From: Novosphingobium piscinae
Lineage (GTDB): Bacteria; Pseudomonadota; Alphaproteobacteria; Sphingomonadales; Sphingomonadaceae
Assembly (NCBI RefSeq): GCF_014230355.1
Contig: NZ_JACLAX010000012.1
Coordinates: forward strand, 33,646-97,645
DNA length: 64,000 nt
Reading direction: 5' to 3'
Positions 43,747-52,588 of the stretch are shown here, piece by piece. The translations under genes and the position numbers were made by a program. The notes below the pieces were generated by a model that did no database searches, was not told the origin of the DNA, and saw nothing but the letters and a program-made list of their open reading frames with translations. How positions within the stretch are numbered: position 1 is the first letter of the stretch; the number at the start of each line of letters is the position of its first letter.

Positions 43747-44973
43747 TTGACGTTGCTTCCCGCCATCGACCGCTACATCCTGCGCCTGGTGGTGATGCCG
43801 ATGCTGGGCGTCTTCGCGATCGCCGCCACGCTGCTGATGCTCGACAAGATGCTCAAGCTGTTCGACTTCGTCGCCAGCATGGGCGGGCCGGTCGGCGTGG
43901 TCTTCCGCATGTTGGCGAACATGATGCCGGAATATGCCAGCCTCGCCATCCCGCTCGGTCTGCTGCTCGGCACCCTGCTGGCCTTCCGCAAGCTGGCCAC
44001 CTCGAGCGAGCTCGACGTGATGCGCGCGGTCGGGCTGTCGTACACCCGTCTGCTGCGTGTGCCCTACGCCATCGCGATCACCCTGGCAGCGCTCAACTTC
44101 GCGATCGTCGGCTATCTCCAGCCCCTGTCGCGCTACTACTACGAGCAGCTTTACTTCGAGCTGCAGAGCGGCGCGCTCGGCGCTTCGATCAAGGTGGGCG
44201 AGTTCACCACCCTGGCCGACCGCATGGCGCTGCGGATCGAGCGCAGCCGCGACGAGGGCCGCCAGCTGGGCGGGATCTTCGCGCGGGTTGCCGACAGCAA
44301 GGGGCAGGTCCTCGCCATCTCCGCGCGCGAGGGCCGGTTCCTGGCGCTCAAGGAAAACCCCGACACCGTGGTGCTGCGTCTGACCGATGGCCAGATCATC
44401 CAGGATCAGCCGGGCGAGAGCCCGCGGGTGCTGAGCTTCGCCCAGCACGACCTGCCGATCGACCTGCCCGCGGTCGAGGCGTTCCGCAAGCGCGGCGGCA
44501 AGGAGCGCGAATACCTTCTGCCAGAGCTGCTGCGGATCGGCTGGAGCAACCAGGTTTCCGCCCAGGTGCGCAACTCGACCCAGGCCAGCTTCAACTACCG
44601 CATGGTCGAAGTGGTGATGATGCTGATGATGCCGCTGCTCGCCGTGGCCCTGGCCGTGCCACCCAAGCGCTCGACCTCGACGCTCGGCGTGTTCGTCTCG
44701 ATCGTGATGGTGGTCGCCTATCACAAGGTGAACGAGTACGGCCAGTCCGTCGCGGCGCTCGGCCGCGTCGATCCGTTGCTCGCGCTGTGGGGGCCCTTCG
44801 TCCTGTTCAGCCTGCTCATCGGCTGGATGTACTGGAAGGTCGCCTATGTTCCGGGCGGCCAGCCGATCGCCGCGCTCGAGCGGTTCGCCACCAATCTGGG
44901 CAAGTGGGCCAAGCGCTTCGTTCGCCGCCATCCGGCTGCGCGCAAGCTGTCAGGGATGCGCGATGCAGCTTGA
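43747..44973 (+). CDS. lptF: LPS export ABC transporter permease LptF
   Basis: This is a 408-residue inner-membrane permease of the LptB2FG complex, which extracts lipopolysaccharide for transport. It has the YjgP/YjgQ topology: helices at residues about 10-30 and 50-80, a periplasmic beta-jellyroll (SGALGASIKVGEFTTLADRM region) and three C-terminal helices (VVMMLMMPLLAVALAVPPKR). The first in-frame start near the domain is TTG (MTLLPAIDRYILRLVV). No ATG is available without a long unrelated extension, and the Shine-Dalgarno is weak. It overlaps lptG by 11 bases, so the two are translationally coupled. Confidence 0.93.
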   Translation: MTLLPAIDRYILRLVVMPMLGVFAIAATLLMLDKMLKLFDFVASMGGPVGVVFRMLANMMPEYASLAIPLGLLLGTLLAFRKLATSSELDVMRAVGLSYTRLLRVPYAIAITLAALNFAIVGYLQPLSRYYYEQLYFELQSGALGASIKVGEFTTLADRMALRIERSRDEGRQLGGIFARVADSKGQVLAISAREGRFLALKENPDTVVLRLTDGQIIQDQPGESPRVLSFAQHDLPIDLPAVEAFRKRGGKEREYLLPELLRIGWSNQVSAQVRNSTQASFNYRMVEVVMMLMMPLLAVALAVPPKRSTSTLGVFVSIVMVVAYHKVNEYGQSVAALGRVDPLLALWGPFVLFSLLIGWMYWKVAYVPGGQPIAALERFATNLGKWAKRFVRRHPAARKLSGMRDAA

Positions 44974-46060
44974 GTTCTTCCCCTCACGAACCCTCTCGCT
45001 TTACCTCGCCAGGCAGTTCGCGACCCGCATCGTCGGCGTCCTGCTGATGCTGGTGATGGTGTTGCAGATGCTCGACCTCCTTTCCGAAAGTGGCGACATC
45101 CTTGCCTATCCGGGCAATGGCGAGGCCCAGCTGTGGACGTACGTCAGCCTGCGCACCCCCCAGCTCATCGCCCGGTTCCTGCCCTATTCGGTGCTGCTCG
45201 CCACGATCCTGACCCTCGCCACGCTCAACCAGAACAGCGAGGTGATCGCGATGAAGGCCGCCGGTTTGTCGGCCCACCAGGTGCTGGCCCCTTTGCTGCT
45301 GACCGCGACGGTGATCGCCGGGATCAGCTTCGCCTTCAACGAACGGGTGGTGACCCGCGCCAGCTCCACCCTCAAGGCGTGGCAGGCCGTGGATTTCGGG
45401 CCGATCCCGCAGAGCGCCTCGGTCCGCAGCAACGTATACCTGCGCGATGGCAACAACATCCTGCTCGCGCGCACGGTCAGCGGGTCCGGCGCGGGAACGG
45501 TGCTCGATGACGTGACCTGGTATCGCCGCGACGACCGGATGATGGTCACCGAACAGGTCCGCGCGCGGCGCGGGCGATGGACCGCGGCGGGCTGGGCGCT
45601 GGAGCAGCCGGTGCGCTTCGAGGTCCACACCACCACCCAGACCCCGCTTGCCGCGCTCACCGTCGCCCGCGATGTTCCGCCCAGCGCGGTCGCGCTGACC
45701 AACCTCGATCCCGACGGTCAGGACATCTTCGCGCTCGGCCGGACGATCACCGCGCTGAAGGCGGCCGGCCGCCACACCGACGAGCTCGAGGGCAAGTGGT
45801 GGCACCGCCTGTCCGGGCCACTGGCGGCGGTGCTGATGCCGCTGCTCGGGGCGATCGCCGCCTTCGGGCTCGCCCGGTCGGGTCAGCTGCTGGTTCGCGC
45901 GGTAATCGGCATGGCGCTGGGCTTCGCCTATTTCGTGATCGACAACGCGGCGCTCGCGATCGGCAACTTCGGCGGCTATCCGCCGCTGGTCGCGGCCTGG
46001 GCGCCGTTCCTGCTGTTCGCCCTGATCGGCGAGACGGTGCTGATCCGCACCGAAGAATGA
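44963..46060 (+). CDS. lptG: LPS export ABC transporter permease LptG
   Basis: This is a 365-residue partner of LptF in the LPS extraction complex. The N-terminus MQLEFFPSRTLSLYLARQFA leads into the first helix (VGVLLMLVMVLQMLDLLSES), followed by LTLATLNQNSEVIAMKAAGL, a conserved coupling-helix region that contacts LptB. The periplasmic jellyroll covers the middle, and three helices end the chain. The start overlaps the end of lptF by 11 bases. The ATPase LptB is not in this window. Sphingomonads carry glycosphingolipids in the outer membrane, so the exported lipid may differ from classical LPS; that is inference. Confidence 0.94.
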   Translation: MQLEFFPSRTLSLYLARQFATRIVGVLLMLVMVLQMLDLLSESGDILAYPGNGEAQLWTYVSLRTPQLIARFLPYSVLLATILTLATLNQNSEVIAMKAAGLSAHQVLAPLLLTATVIAGISFAFNERVVTRASSTLKAWQAVDFGPIPQSASVRSNVYLRDGNNILLARTVSGSGAGTVLDDVTWYRRDDRMMVTEQVRARRGRWTAAGWALEQPVRFEVHTTTQTPLAALTVARDVPPSAVALTNLDPDGQDIFALGRTITALKAAGRHTDELEGKWWHRLSGPLAAVLMPLLGAIAAFGLARSGQLLVRAVIGMALGFAYFVIDNAALAIGNFGGYPPLVAAWAPFLLFALIGETVLIRTEE

Positions 46061-46094
46061 ACCCCGACCCGCGCCGGGCGGTTCCCCGGCCGGC

Positions 46095-47156
46095 TCAGGC
46101 CCGGCGCATCGTGCTGCGTGCGATCCGTCCGATCAGCATGGCCATCCCGGGGTAGCTGGCCTGGTGATAGGTCGATCCGGTGCCGCAATGCGCCGCCAGC
46201 CGGCGGTGCGCCTCGGGCAGGGCGTGATAGGGCATGCTCGGGAGCAGGTGGTGGGTGGCGTGGTAGCGCAGGCCGACCGGCGCCCACAGTTCGGCCCAGA
46301 TCCCCGGCGGCGGCACGTTGACCGAATCGAGGTACTGCGCGGTGACGGTCATCGCCTCGCCCTCGTTCTGCCAGAGATGGGCGACCAGCGTGCGCAGCTG
46401 GTTGAACACGGCCGTCACCGCGACCACCGCGATGGCGATCGCCAGCGGGCGCCAGCCCAGCCAGAGCGGGCTGGCCAGCAGGGCGATCGCCCAGAGCGAG
46501 GCGCCCAGCTCCTGCCAGAGCACCATCCGCGCGAACTCCCCCTCGGGCGGGCGGCGTTCAAAGCTGGGATTGATCGCCAGCGCCGAGGCGCGGCCCCAGA
46601 CCAGCCGGCGCAGCGGCGGGATCACCAGGCCCAGCGGCACCAGCACGGCCGAGCGCAGCAGTAGTCCGATCGGCAGCAGCGCGGCCACCACCAGGAAGGT
46701 CGGCAGCGACCAGGGCTTCATCAGCGCCAGCGGCAGGTACTCCGGATCCTCGGCCGTGCCATAGCGGGTGCGGGCGTGGTGGAGCGTGTGCACCCCCTCG
46801 TACATGAACGAGGGGATCAGCATCGGGATGCCGACCAGCAGGTTCCAGGCGAAGCGGAAGCCGGGCAGGGCGTCGCGGTGGATGTGGGTCAGCTCGTGGA
46901 TGAACAGCAGCGCGCGGTACAGCGCCAGCACGGCCACGGCGGCGCAGAGCAGCGCGGCCCACGGGCGGTCCAGCAGGATCGCCCCGGCCAGCCCGGCATA
47001 GCCGACCAGAGCCGACAGCAGCATGTCCGGCCAGTAGATCGCGGGACGCGCGGTGGCGATGTCGCGGGTCAGTTCCGCCGCGGCGCGCAGCATGGCCTTG
47101 TCATCGGCGATCCCGGCCGCCTGGGCGGGTGCTTCGATCGTCTCGTAAACCGTCAT
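46095..47156 (-). CDS. Membrane fatty acid desaturase
   Basis: This is a 353-residue di-iron membrane desaturase. The three histidine boxes are visible: HELTHIH near residue 88, HTLHH near residue 124, and HATHH in LRYHATHHLLPSMPYHALPE. Hydrophobic segments flank them (LLSALVGYAGLAGAILL and LWAIALLASPLWLGW). It is likely to act on acyl chains of membrane lipids or acyl-carrier protein; regiospecificity cannot be read. The C-terminal TYHQASYPGMAMLIGRI is typical of a bacterial subgroup. It is convergent with lptG. No electron-transfer partner is next to it. Confidence 0.9.
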   Translation of the reverse strand: MTVYETIEAPAQAAGIADDKAMLRAAAELTRDIATARPAIYWPDMLLSALVGYAGLAGAILLDRPWAALLCAAVAVLALYRALLFIHELTHIHRDALPGFRFAWNLLVGIPMLIPSFMYEGVHTLHHARTRYGTAEDPEYLPLALMKPWSLPTFLVVAALLPIGLLLRSAVLVPLGLVIPPLRRLVWGRASALAINPSFERRPPEGEFARMVLWQELGASLWAIALLASPLWLGWRPLAIAIAVVAVTAVFNQLRTLVAHLWQNEGEAMTVTAQYLDSVNVPPPGIWAELWAPVGLRYHATHHLLPSMPYHALPEAHRRLAAHCGTGSTYHQASYPGMAMLIGRIARSTMRRA

Positions 47157-47312
47157 TCCATCCGTCCTGCACGGTGCCGTGCACGTTCAGGGCCTGCCGC
47201 CGGTCGGCTGCGCAGACCCCGGCGCCCTACAGCAGCGGGCCGCAGATTACCACGCTTGACAAGCTGGGACCTGAACCGACAGGTCGCATTGACTTCAAAC
47301 AAGGACATGTTC

Positions 47313-48488
47313 GTGGCCCCAGCTGATCCCACGCCCACCGATCTGGTGATCGCGCCCGTAACCACCAAGGGGGATCGCACCGCCTTTGTCCACCTGCCCT
47401 ATCGGCTCCATGCCGCCGACCCGAACTGGGTGCCGCCGCTGCGGATGGAGGCGATGGAGCTGGTCACGCCGGGCAAGAACCCGTTCTTCGACCATGCCGA
47501 CGTCCAGCATTTCCTGGCCCGGCGCGACGGGGCCGTGGTGGGGCGCATCTCGGCGCACATCGATCACCTGGCGATTGCCCAGCCGCTGGCGCAGGGCATG
47601 GGGCCGGGCTGCGGCAACTGGGGCATGCTCGAGGCGACGGATGCGGCGGTCGCCGCCGCGCTGATCGCGCGGGCCGAGCAATGGCTGCGCGACAAGGGCA
47701 TGGACCGTGTGCTGGCGCCGCTCTCGATGTCGATCTGGGAAGAACCCGGCCAACTGGTCCAGGGTTTCGACCATCCGCCCACCGTCATGATGGGGCACCA
47801 GCCCGAGCACTATCGCGACTGGATCGAGGCGGTCGGCGGCTACGAGACCGCCAAGATGCTCTACACCTACGAGCTCGACATCACCAAGGAGTTCCCCCCG
47901 CTGATCCAGCGCATTGTCGCCTCGGGCGAGAAGAATGCCCGGATCCGGGTGCGCAATGTCGATCGCTCGAAGTTCGACCAGGAGGCCAGGCTGATCCTCG
48001 ACATCCTCAACGATGCCTGGTCGGACAACTGGGGCTTCGTTCCCTTCACCGAGCGCGAGATCGCCTATGCGGGGAAGAAGTTCAAGCCGATCGTCCGCGA
48101 GGACCTGATCATGGTGGCCGAATACGACGGCGAGCCTGTCGCCTTCATGATGACCCTGCCCGATCTCAACGAGGTGCTGGCGCCGATGCGCGGCAGCCTG
48201 TTCCCGTTCCACTGGATCAAGCTGCTCGCCTGGCTGCGCAAGCCGCAGGTCCGGACCATGCGCGTGCCGCTGATGGGCGTGCGCAAGCACCTCCAGTCGA
48301 GCCGTCTGGCCAGCCAGCTGGCCTTCATGATGATCGAGTTCATCCGGCGCAATGCGGTCAGCCGCTATGGCGCCTCGCGCGGGGAGATCGGCTGGATCCT
48401 CGAGGATAACCAGGGGATGGTCGCGATTGCCGACGCGATCGATAGCCACGTCAACCGCGCCTACCGGATCTATCAGAAGACGCTCTGA
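47313..48488 (+). CDS. GNAT-like conserved hypothetical protein
   Basis: This is a 391-residue cytosolic protein of a conserved alphaproteobacterial group often annotated as N-acetyltransferase. The N-terminal part contains RTAFVHLPYRLHAADPNWVP and FFDHADVQHFLARRDGAVVG, and a C-terminal GNAT-like region has LIMVAEYDGEPVAFMMTLPD and SRYGASRGEIGWILEDNQGM. A specific reaction is not known. Start choice: AAGGA at 47301-47305 leaves a single base before ATG 47307 but seven before GTG 47313, so GTG is preferred; the two differ by two residues. A bidirectional terminator follows. Confidence 0.8.
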   Translation: MAPADPTPTDLVIAPVTTKGDRTAFVHLPYRLHAADPNWVPPLRMEAMELVTPGKNPFFDHADVQHFLARRDGAVVGRISAHIDHLAIAQPLAQGMGPGCGNWGMLEATDAAVAAALIARAEQWLRDKGMDRVLAPLSMSIWEEPGQLVQGFDHPPTVMMGHQPEHYRDWIEAVGGYETAKMLYTYELDITKEFPPLIQRIVASGEKNARIRVRNVDRSKFDQEARLILDILNDAWSDNWGFVPFTEREIAYAGKKFKPIVREDLIMVAEYDGEPVAFMMTLPDLNEVLAPMRGSLFPFHWIKLLAWLRKPQVRTMRVPLMGVRKHLQSSRLASQLAFMMIEFIRRNAVSRYGASRGEIGWILEDNQGMVAIADAIDSHVNRAYRIYQKTL

Positions 48489-48511
48489 GCCTGCCGCCGC
48501 GGGCCGATGCC

Positions 48512-48547
48512 AAAAAGACCCCCGCTCCGTGTGGAACGGGGGCCTTT
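48512..48547. terminator. Bidirectional terminator after the GNAT-like gene
   Basis: CCCCCGCTCC and GGAACGGGGG form a 10-bp stem with one mismatch and loop GTGT. The minus-strand side ends in TCTTTTT and the plus side in CCTTT, so it is stronger leftward. Confidence 0.75.
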
Positions 48548-48787
48548 CGGGATCATGTCACCGACCGCTTGGACGGGAGGGGGGGTCTCGGCGGTGACAG
48601 GTCTTCAATGCGCCAGGCCCGCGCGGGTTCCCGCCTTTTTGGTTCCCCGCACGTTTTTTGTCGGGCCGTGGCCGGATCGGGTCGCGCGGCCGGAGGGCGA
48701 AGGCGGCGCCTCACCGGCACGTGCCGCACGGCCCGCCGCGAATGGCGCAGGCGCGGCTTGCCGCCGCGCCGGCCAGCGCCGAAATCG

Positions 48788-48812
48788 GGAACCGATGCCA
48801 GGCTGGGTCGTT
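48788..48812 (+). promoter_or_regulatory. EcfG (general stress sigma) promoter of phyR
   Basis: GGAAC and CGTT are separated by exactly 16 bases, the consensus of alphaproteobacterial EcfG promoters, 39 bases before phyR. It indicates positive feedback of the stress response on its own anti-anti-sigma factor. Confidence 0.9.
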
Positions 48813-48850
48813 TCCAGCAGACTGGCATGCCCAAGCGGGAAGGGGTTTGA

Positions 48851-49648
48851 ATGACGCTCGGCACACAGGTTGCTGCCCAGTTGCCTTATCTGCGGCGTTA
48901 CGCCCGCGCCCTGACCGGATCGCAGACGACCGGCGACGCCTTCGTGCGCGCCACGCTGGAGGCCGCGCTTGGCGATCCCGAGCTGCAGCGCAGCCTCGGC
49001 GGGGGGCGGGTGCCGCTCTACCGGGCCTTCAACAAGGTCTGGTCAAGCGCCTGCATGGAGGTAGCGGTCGAGGTTCCGGTGGGCAGCGGCGATCTGGAGC
49101 TGGCCGCCCAGCGACGGCTGGCCGCAGTCACTCCGCTCAATCGTCAGGCCCTGCTGTTGACCACGCTCGAAGACTTCTCGGTGGAGGATGCCGCGGCGGT
49201 CATGGACCTGGAGGTCAGTCAGGTCGACGCCCTGATCCAGGCGGCGATCGCCGAGATCGACCGCGAATCGACCGCCAGCGTCCTCATCATCGAGGACGAG
49301 CCGCTGATCGCGATGCAGCTCGAGGACCTCGTCCACGCGCTCGGTCACGACATCTGCGGCACCGCCGCCACCCGCACCCAGGCGCAGGAGGTCGTCGCGC
49401 AGCGCCAGCCCGGGCTGGTGCTGGCCGACATTCAGCTGGCCGACGGGAGTTCCGGGCTCGACGCGGTCGACGACATCCTCCGGCTCGAGGACGTGCCGGT
49501 GATCTTCATCACTGCCTATCCCGAGCGTTTGCTGACCGGCGACCGTCCTGAACCAACCTACCTGATCACCAAGCCGTTCCAGGAAGCGACGGTCCGGGCA
49601 GCGATCAGCCAGGCGCTGTTCTTCAACTCGAGCCGTCCGATCGGCTGA
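48851..49648 (+). CDS. phyR: General stress response regulator PhyR
   Basis: This 265-residue anti-anti-sigma factor of the general stress response has an N-terminal sigma-like domain (QVAAQLPYLRRYARALTGSQ, then LLTTLEDFSVEDAAAVMDLE) and a C-terminal receiver (VLIIEDEPLIAMQLEDLVHA). Asp193 in VLADIQLADGSSG is the phosphorylation site; VIFITAYPERLL and LITKPF give the switch Thr and Lys. Phosphorylation opens the sigma-like domain, which then titrates NepR away from EcfG. It is preceded by an EcfG promoter and lies on the same strand as nepR-ecfG, separated by 611 bases that include a decayed kinase fragment. Confidence 0.98.
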   Translation: MTLGTQVAAQLPYLRRYARALTGSQTTGDAFVRATLEAALGDPELQRSLGGGRVPLYRAFNKVWSSACMEVAVEVPVGSGDLELAAQRRLAAVTPLNRQALLLTTLEDFSVEDAAAVMDLEVSQVDALIQAAIAEIDRESTASVLIIEDEPLIAMQLEDLVHALGHDICGTAATRTQAQEVVAQRQPGLVLADIQLADGSSGLDAVDDILRLEDVPVIFITAYPERLLTGDRPEPTYLITKPFQEATVRAAISQALFFNSSRPIG

Positions 49649-50156
49649 CCCGCCGCATGCGGCTCCGCCGGGCGGCGCGCGCGCCCGCGCGCGTCTGGAA
49701 CCTGGCAGGTCCGCGTACCGGCACCATCAGGATGCGCTCCACCGCGGCCCGCCCGAACCGCGGGTCCAACGGGTTGCGCAGCTCGTCAGCGACGATCTTG
49801 TCGATCAGCTCGGTGCCGAACTCGCGCGGCCGGTCGGCGACCAGAGCCGAGTCCACGGCCACTTCGCCGCCGGGCGCGCTCAATGCGCCATGCGTCGCGG
49901 CGTTGGTCGCGAGCGCGCGGATCGCCGCCTGCTCCTCGAACCAGGCCGGTGTGGCGTGGTCCTCGGCCGCGTGCCGGGTGACCAGCAGGAACAGCCCCGC
50001 CGGGATCGTGCGGGGGAAGCGCAGGGACACGCGCTGCGCGCGCACCTGCTGCGCAACAATTCGCTCCACCCGATCCCCTGACACCGCCGAACCTGGTCCA
50101 AGCCCGGTCTGCGTTTCAGTGAGCCAGGCCTTCAGCCTTGGCGTGGCGGGAACCAC
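49623..50156 (-). pseudogene. Decayed HWE/HisKA_2 histidine-kinase fragment
   Basis: An antisense open frame of 177 codons in the phyR-nepR gap contains AIRALATNAATHGALSAPGG, close to the HWE kinase N-box (HELATNAAKHGALS), then FGTELIDKIVADELRNPLDP like the G2 end (FGTRLIERVVAHEL). The G1 box, the phospho-acceptor His region and any sensor domain are missing, and the N-box His-Glu is lost. It overlaps the 3' end of phyR by 26 bases. In many alphaproteobacteria a PhyR-directed kinase gene sits exactly here, so this looks like the relic of that kinase. It could alternatively be a small ATPase-like protein. Confidence 0.45.
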
Positions 50157-50173
50157 ACGCGGCGATTTTCGTT
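50149..50173 (+). promoter_or_regulatory. EcfG promoter of nepR-ecfG
   Basis: GGAAC, 16 bases, CGTT: an exact match to the general stress sigma consensus, 86 bases before nepR. It overlaps the first codons of the antisense kinase fragment. Confidence 0.92.
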
Positions 50174-50259
50174 CCGGATCACCACAGCGCGCGAAGCTGG
50201 CATAGAGGGGGACGGCGTCCGGTCGGGACGCGGTGAAACAGGGACGTCACGCAATCACG

Positions 50260-50430
50260 ATGACCAAGGACAAGGCCAAACGACCGATGCGACCTGCGCA
50301 ACGAGAGGCGAAGCGGACCCAGCCCGAATGGGCGGAGGGGCTGCGGCAGCTCTATGATTCGGTCCTCAACGAACCTCTGCCCGGCAGCTTCGCAGACCTG
50401 CTGTCCAAGCTTGATGAAAGCAGCAAATGA
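50260..50430 (+). CDS. nepR: Anti-sigma factor NepR
   Basis: This is a 56-residue anti-sigma factor that holds EcfG until PhyR~P displaces it. The core QPEWAEGLRQLYDSVLNEPL with PGSFADLLSKLDE is the conserved NepR helical pair; the basic N-terminus (MTKDKAKRPMRPAQREAKRT) is variable in the family. ATG at 50260 is used; a GTG at 50233 would add nine residues and neither has a strong Shine-Dalgarno. Its stop overlaps the ecfG start (ATGA), so sigma and anti-sigma are made in step. Confidence 0.95.
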   Translation: MTKDKAKRPMRPAQREAKRTQPEWAEGLRQLYDSVLNEPLPGSFADLLSKLDESSK

Positions 50431-51107
50431 CCATTGCGAAGACATCGGACCTGAACCACCGGGCCGCCCCCGAAGGTGCCGATCCGTCCGTGCCCCCGCT
50501 TGATGGCCATCCGCGCAACCACCGTCCCGAGGTGGCCCGGCTGGCGTTCAAGCGCGAGCTGACCGCAGTAATCCCCCATCTCCGCGCATTTGCCCGGGGT
50601 CTGTGCGGCCGGCCGGACGTGGCCGACGATCTGGTCCAGGAGACCCTGCTCAAGGCCTGGGCCGCGCAGGAGCGCTTCGAGCCGGGCACCTCGATGCGCG
50701 CCTGGACCTTCGTGATCCTGCGCAATGCCTATCTCACCGACATGCGCCGCAACCGCTTCCGTGGTGAGTACGACGAGGGCATGGCCGAGCGCATCTTGAC
50801 CGCCCCTGCCGGGCAGGAGGCGCCGCTGCACCTATCCGACATGCACCGCGCGCTGCTGACCCTTCCGCCCGAGCGGCGCGAGGCGCTGCTGCTGGTCGGC
50901 GCCGGGGGGTTCAGCTACGAGGAAGCGGCCGAAATCTGCAAGTGCGCGGTGGGTACGATCAAGAGCCGCGTCGGCCGCGCCCGTGCCACCCTGACCCGGA
51001 TGATCGAAACCGGCGACCTGCCGCGCCGCAGCGACGGCGATGCGGTAGCGCACACCGCGATCATGACCGATCTCGCCCATGTCTCGCAGGGTGGCTCGCT
51101 CGACTGA
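50427..51107 (+). CDS. ecfG: General stress ECF sigma factor EcfG
   Basis: This is a 226-residue extracytoplasmic-function sigma factor (ECF15 group) that directs the general stress regulon. Region 2 reads LTAVIPHLRAFARGLCGRPD and DLVQETLLKAWAAQERFEPG; region 4 is LPPERREALLLVGAGGFSYE with EAAEICKCAVGTIKSRVGRA. It is translationally coupled to nepR by ATGA and shares an EcfG-dependent promoter, so the locus is autoregulated. The N-terminal extension of about 40 residues before region 2 is common in sphingomonads. Confidence 0.97.
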   Translation: MTIAKTSDLNHRAAPEGADPSVPPLDGHPRNHRPEVARLAFKRELTAVIPHLRAFARGLCGRPDVADDLVQETLLKAWAAQERFEPGTSMRAWTFVILRNAYLTDMRRNRFRGEYDEGMAERILTAPAGQEAPLHLSDMHRALLTLPPERREALLLVGAGGFSYEEAAEICKCAVGTIKSRVGRARATLTRMIETGDLPRRSDGDAVAHTAIMTDLAHVSQGGSLD

Positions 51108-51186
51108 GCTCCGGCCCGGACCACCCCGTCTGCGCCAATCACCCCCTTGCGCGGCGTGGCACCTGCCCTAGGGTCCGCACCTGACC

Positions 51187-52392
51187 ATGCTACCCGCCAC
51201 CCGTCCCGACGCTGCCGACCAGATCTTCGCTGGCGATCCCCGCGCCACCCCGCCTGCGGTCTTCGCGGCGCAGGAGCTGCGGCTGATCTCCACGCTGGTG
51301 GCCATGCTCGGGATCGGGCTGTTCCTGGCCCTGCCCTTTGTCCTGTCGATCGGCGCGGCGGTGTTCCTGCCGCTGGTCTCGGCGCTGGTCCTGTCGCTCG
51401 TGCTCACTCCGCTCGCCGCCCAGCTCAGCCGGCTGGGCCTGCCCAACGTGCTCGCGTCGATGCTGGCAGTGTTCCTGCTGATCGCCGTGCTGCTGGTGGT
51501 GGTGGCGCTGATCCTCCAGCCGGCGATCGCGCTGCTCGACGATTTTCCCGGCATGCTCACCCGCGCCAGCCAGCAGATCGCGCGGCTGCGCAACAACCTC
51601 GACTGGATCAACGACGTCAACCGCGCGGTGGCGCGGATCTCCGGCCGTCCGCCGGCCTCGCGCGAGGTGGTGGTCGCCGCGCCCTCGCTGATCGAGCAGC
51701 TTGCCATCGCCACCCCCAGCGTGGTGCTCGAGACATTGCTGACCCTGCTGATGACCTTCTTCATGATCGAATCGCGCGGTCGGCTGCGGCGCCACCTGCT
51801 GGAGGAGCGCACCAGCCCCGGGTCGACCCGCAAGGCCGCCAGCTTGCTACGCGAGATCCAGGACCGCGTCGGCACCTACATCCTCACCGTGGCGCTGATC
51901 AATCTCGGGGTCGGGCTGGTCACCGCCGGGGGGGCCTGGCTGCTCGGCTGGAACGCCCCGATCATGTGGGGCGGGATCGCCGCGCTGCTCAACTTCCTGC
52001 CCTATATCGGCCCGCTGACCATGATCGGCGCGCTGACCCTGGTGAGCCTTGTCACCTTCGGCACGGTGCCGCTCGCGCTGGTCGCCCCGCTGGCCTATCT
52101 CGCCCTGCACACGGTCGAGGCCAATGTCATCACCCCGGCCGTGCTGGGTCGCCGCTTCACCGTCAATCCGGTGCTGATCCTGTTCTCGTTCAGCTACTTC
52201 ACCTGGATCTGGGGGGCGATCGGCGCGATCCTGTCAGTGCCCTTGCTGCTCGTCTTGCTGGCCACCTTCGACCACCTCGGCAAGCCCAACCTGGTCGGCT
52301 TCCTGTTCGGTGAGCCGCTGTTCCCGCGCCTGCCCGAGGTTGCGGCCGGCGAGGAGGCCGCCGCCCATCCGGCCACCGCCCCGACGGTATAG
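51187..52392 (+). CDS. AI-2E/PerM family permease
   Basis: This is a 401-residue inner-membrane protein of the AI-2E transporter (PerM) family. About eight hydrophobic segments are visible, grouped as three at the N-terminus (from LISTLVAMLGIGLFLALPFV), a polar middle, and a C-terminal bundle with IAALLNFLPYIGPLTMIGAL, the family signature LNFxPYxGP. The family includes Na+/H+ antiporters and autoinducer exporters, so the substrate is open. An acidic, Ala-rich tail ends the chain. It follows ecfG by about 80 bases and might be in its regulon, but no EcfG promoter precedes it. Confidence 0.88.
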   Translation: MLPATRPDAADQIFAGDPRATPPAVFAAQELRLISTLVAMLGIGLFLALPFVLSIGAAVFLPLVSALVLSLVLTPLAAQLSRLGLPNVLASMLAVFLLIAVLLVVVALILQPAIALLDDFPGMLTRASQQIARLRNNLDWINDVNRAVARISGRPPASREVVVAAPSLIEQLAIATPSVVLETLLTLLMTFFMIESRGRLRRHLLEERTSPGSTRKAASLLREIQDRVGTYILTVALINLGVGLVTAGGAWLLGWNAPIMWGGIAALLNFLPYIGPLTMIGALTLVSLVTFGTVPLALVAPLAYLALHTVEANVITPAVLGRRFTVNPVLILFSFSYFTWIWGAIGAILSVPLLLVLLATFDHLGKPNLVGFLFGEPLFPRLPEVAAGEEAAAHPATAPTV

Positions 52393-52588
52393 GTCCTCAC
52401 GGTCCCGCGGGCGGTCGCGTCGCGGTCTGCGCGGAGACGGCGCAGGGCAGTGGCATCAGCGTGCCGAGGATGGCCGCTCCGCACGGGACCGGGCAGGGAT
52501 GCGGCAGCGCCAGCGGGGATGATCCGCGCCGCCGCCGGTCCGCGATAGCCCGCCCGGCGGCCCGTTGCGGCGACTCATGCCCGCCGCG

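Larger units (their letters stand above)
48489..48850. other. 362-base intergenic region before phyR
   Basis: It contains the terminator at 48512-48547, then about 230 bases with no gene I can recognise, then the EcfG-type promoter at 48788-48812. Confidence 0.6.

Noticed and set aside
49657..50205. A rightward open frame of 182 codons in the phyR-nepR gap.
   Set aside because: Ser/Arg/Thr-rich and without motifs; the opposite strand shows HWE-kinase remnants, so the kinase-fragment reading is better.
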